NCBI RefSeq assembly: GCF_022818495.1
Contig: NZ_CP089291.1
Span: 4,791,501 to 4,855,500 of the forward strand
DNA: 64,000 nt
Direction of reading: 5' to 3'
Source of the DNA: Fodinisporobacter ferrooxydans
GTDB lineage: Bacteria > Bacillota > Bacilli > Tumebacillales > MYW30-H2
Shown here: positions 63,336 to 64,000 of the stretch, one piece after another
Numbering within the stretch: the first letter of the stretch is position 1
Layout of the letters: each line of letters begins with the position of its first letter
Notes under the pieces: generated by a model
What the model was told of the DNA's origin: nothing
Database searches by the model: none
Seen by the model: only the letters and a program-made list of their open reading frames with translations
Position numbers and translations under genes: made by a program

Positions 63336-63950
63336 TTATTCCGCAACGGAACGATTTGAAACATTGCCCATTCGAAACATTCGCAATACAATTCGAGTGA
63401 GCGGATAGATTTTCGGCGATAGTTTCCACATGATTTTGCTTGATACGAGTCCGACTACGAAGCTTGCAAGCACATCTGTCGGCCAGTGTACACCTACATA
63501 AACTCTTGCAATCATAACAATGATCGCAATACTTGTAAATGCCCAGCTGACCCATTTGCTTGTTTTTCCCCAGGAAGCGGAAGCAAATGCATAACTGCCG
63601 GACGTATGGTCACTGGGAAATGACGCATCTGCGCTGTGCGGGATAAATTTTGTAAAGGATTCATGCATTTGCGCCAGCGTAACAAACGGACGCGGGCGAA
63701 ACCACACATGGGAGATCAGAAAATTGATCAAAAGCGCCAAAACTCCCGACAAGCCCGCGACCATCAGGGCGTGCCGCTTATCGGAATTCGACTTGGGCAA
63801 AGCAAACCAGGCGACCACGAACAAAACTGCATACAATTCCAATGCGTATTGTGCAAAGAAAACCATAATCGCATCGAGTACCGGATGGTGTCCAGCCAAA
63901 TGATTCAAGGCATGGTAGACAGTTAAATCAAAGCTATTCAAAAGATCCAC
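63336..63950 (-). CDS. PAP2-family phosphatase, BcrC-like undecaprenyl-diphosphatase candidate
   Basis: 204 residues, GTG start behind GGAG (a TTG three codons on is better spaced). Membrane phosphatase with the three PAP2 motifs: FRPRPFV near 85, FPSDHTSGSYAFA near 112 with the catalytic His, and RVYVGVHWPTDVLA near 148. Six helices. BcrC-type enzymes recycle undecaprenyl pyrophosphate for wall synthesis and give bacitracin resistance; that exact role is inferred from motif spacing. The last 50 bases of the window beyond it show no further gene. Confidence 0.85.
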   Translation of the reverse strand: MDLLNSFDLTVYHALNHLAGHHPVLDAIMVFFAQYALELYAVLFVVAWFALPKSNSDKRHALMVAGLSGVLALLINFLISHVWFRPRPFVTLAQMHESFTKFIPHSADASFPSDHTSGSYAFASASWGKTSKWVSWAFTSIAIIVMIARVYVGVHWPTDVLASFVVGLVSSKIMWKLSPKIYPLTRIVLRMFRMGNVSNRSVAE

Positions 63951-64000
63951 ACTCCATATATATATTATTTTATTTTCTTTTTTTCATGAATTGCCGATTT

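Overview
The window looks like the chromosome of an endospore-forming member of the Bacillota (class Bacilli, probably near Alicyclobacillaceae or related thermo-/mesophilic Bacillales). Support comes from strong AGGAGG-type ribosome sites, frequent GTG/TTG starts, many intrinsic terminators, and typical genes: AsnO-type asparagine synthetase, GlpP antiterminator, YuzB and YtxJ (bacilliredoxin-like) proteins, PutB-type proline dehydrogenase, a proline T-box in front of proBA, Bacillus-type ferredoxin and an Fnr that reads TGTGA-N6-TCACA boxes. No rRNA, tRNA, CRISPR array, prophage or complete insertion sequence was seen.

Layout. 1-2.6 kb: 5' part of acnA (minus). 3-5.4 kb: two tiny hydrophilic proteins and asnO. 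5.5-8.6 kb (minus): a GNAT acyltransferase next to an N-succinylamino-acid racemase/OSBS (a D- to L-amino-acid pair) and galM. 9-15 kb (plus): a regulator, a CUT1 sugar ABC transporter without its own ATPase, and an intracellular GH2 glycosidase, with a CRE-overlapped promoter and operator-like sites. 15.2-29.8 kb (minus): a visibly AT-richer block with a CUT2 (Rbs-type) ABC transporter, two SDRs, an aldehyde dehydrogenase, two IclR regulators, KDPG aldolase, KDG kinase, a KduD-like reductase, a zinc alcohol dehydrogenase and an enolase-superfamily cycloisomerase/dehydratase. Together these can be read as a complete route from an aldose such as 3,6-anhydro-L-galactose (or an L-galactonate-type acid) to pyruvate and glyceraldehyde-3-phosphate; this is the best candidate for a poorly described system here.

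30-34.8 kb: rocA and putB (proline to glutamate), divergent from an NtrC-like activator whose GAFTGA loop is degenerate. 34.8-39 kb (minus): glpP, glpK and glpD, where glpK and glpD have leader terminators preceded by an identical 14-nt motif, the expected GlpP antitermination system. 39.3-42.5 kb: PiT phosphate transporter with its DUF47 partner, YuzB, a nitroreductase and YtxJ. 42.7-44.5 kb (minus): hcp with two Fnr boxes, a 34-residue membrane microprotein and a zinc ribbon. 44.6-48.5 kb: an SDR, trhO, a Fur-box-controlled divergent Nramp and a DUF1292 protein. 48.6-52.3 kb (minus): proBA behind a T-box, and an EamA transporter. 52.7-56.7 kb: a lipase-like hydrolase, rnz, a secreted unknown, tag and ung. 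56.8-62.5 kb: quinol-dependent NO reductase, an unknown, ferredoxin, an Fnr-boxed methyltransferase, fnr and an acyl-CoA thioesterase. 62.6-64 kb: a TVP38 membrane protein and a PAP2 phosphatase.

Physiology. Hcp, qNOR, Fnr and ferredoxin point to low-oxygen life with nitrogen-oxide stress. Fnr boxes sit at almost exactly -41.5 from the predicted starts of hcp and the methyltransferase. Carbon use is controlled by CRE-like sites, IclR-type operators and GlpP antitermination. Two copies of a palindromic element (69 and 145 bp) with TGTTCAAAAAG termini lie in intergenic gaps.
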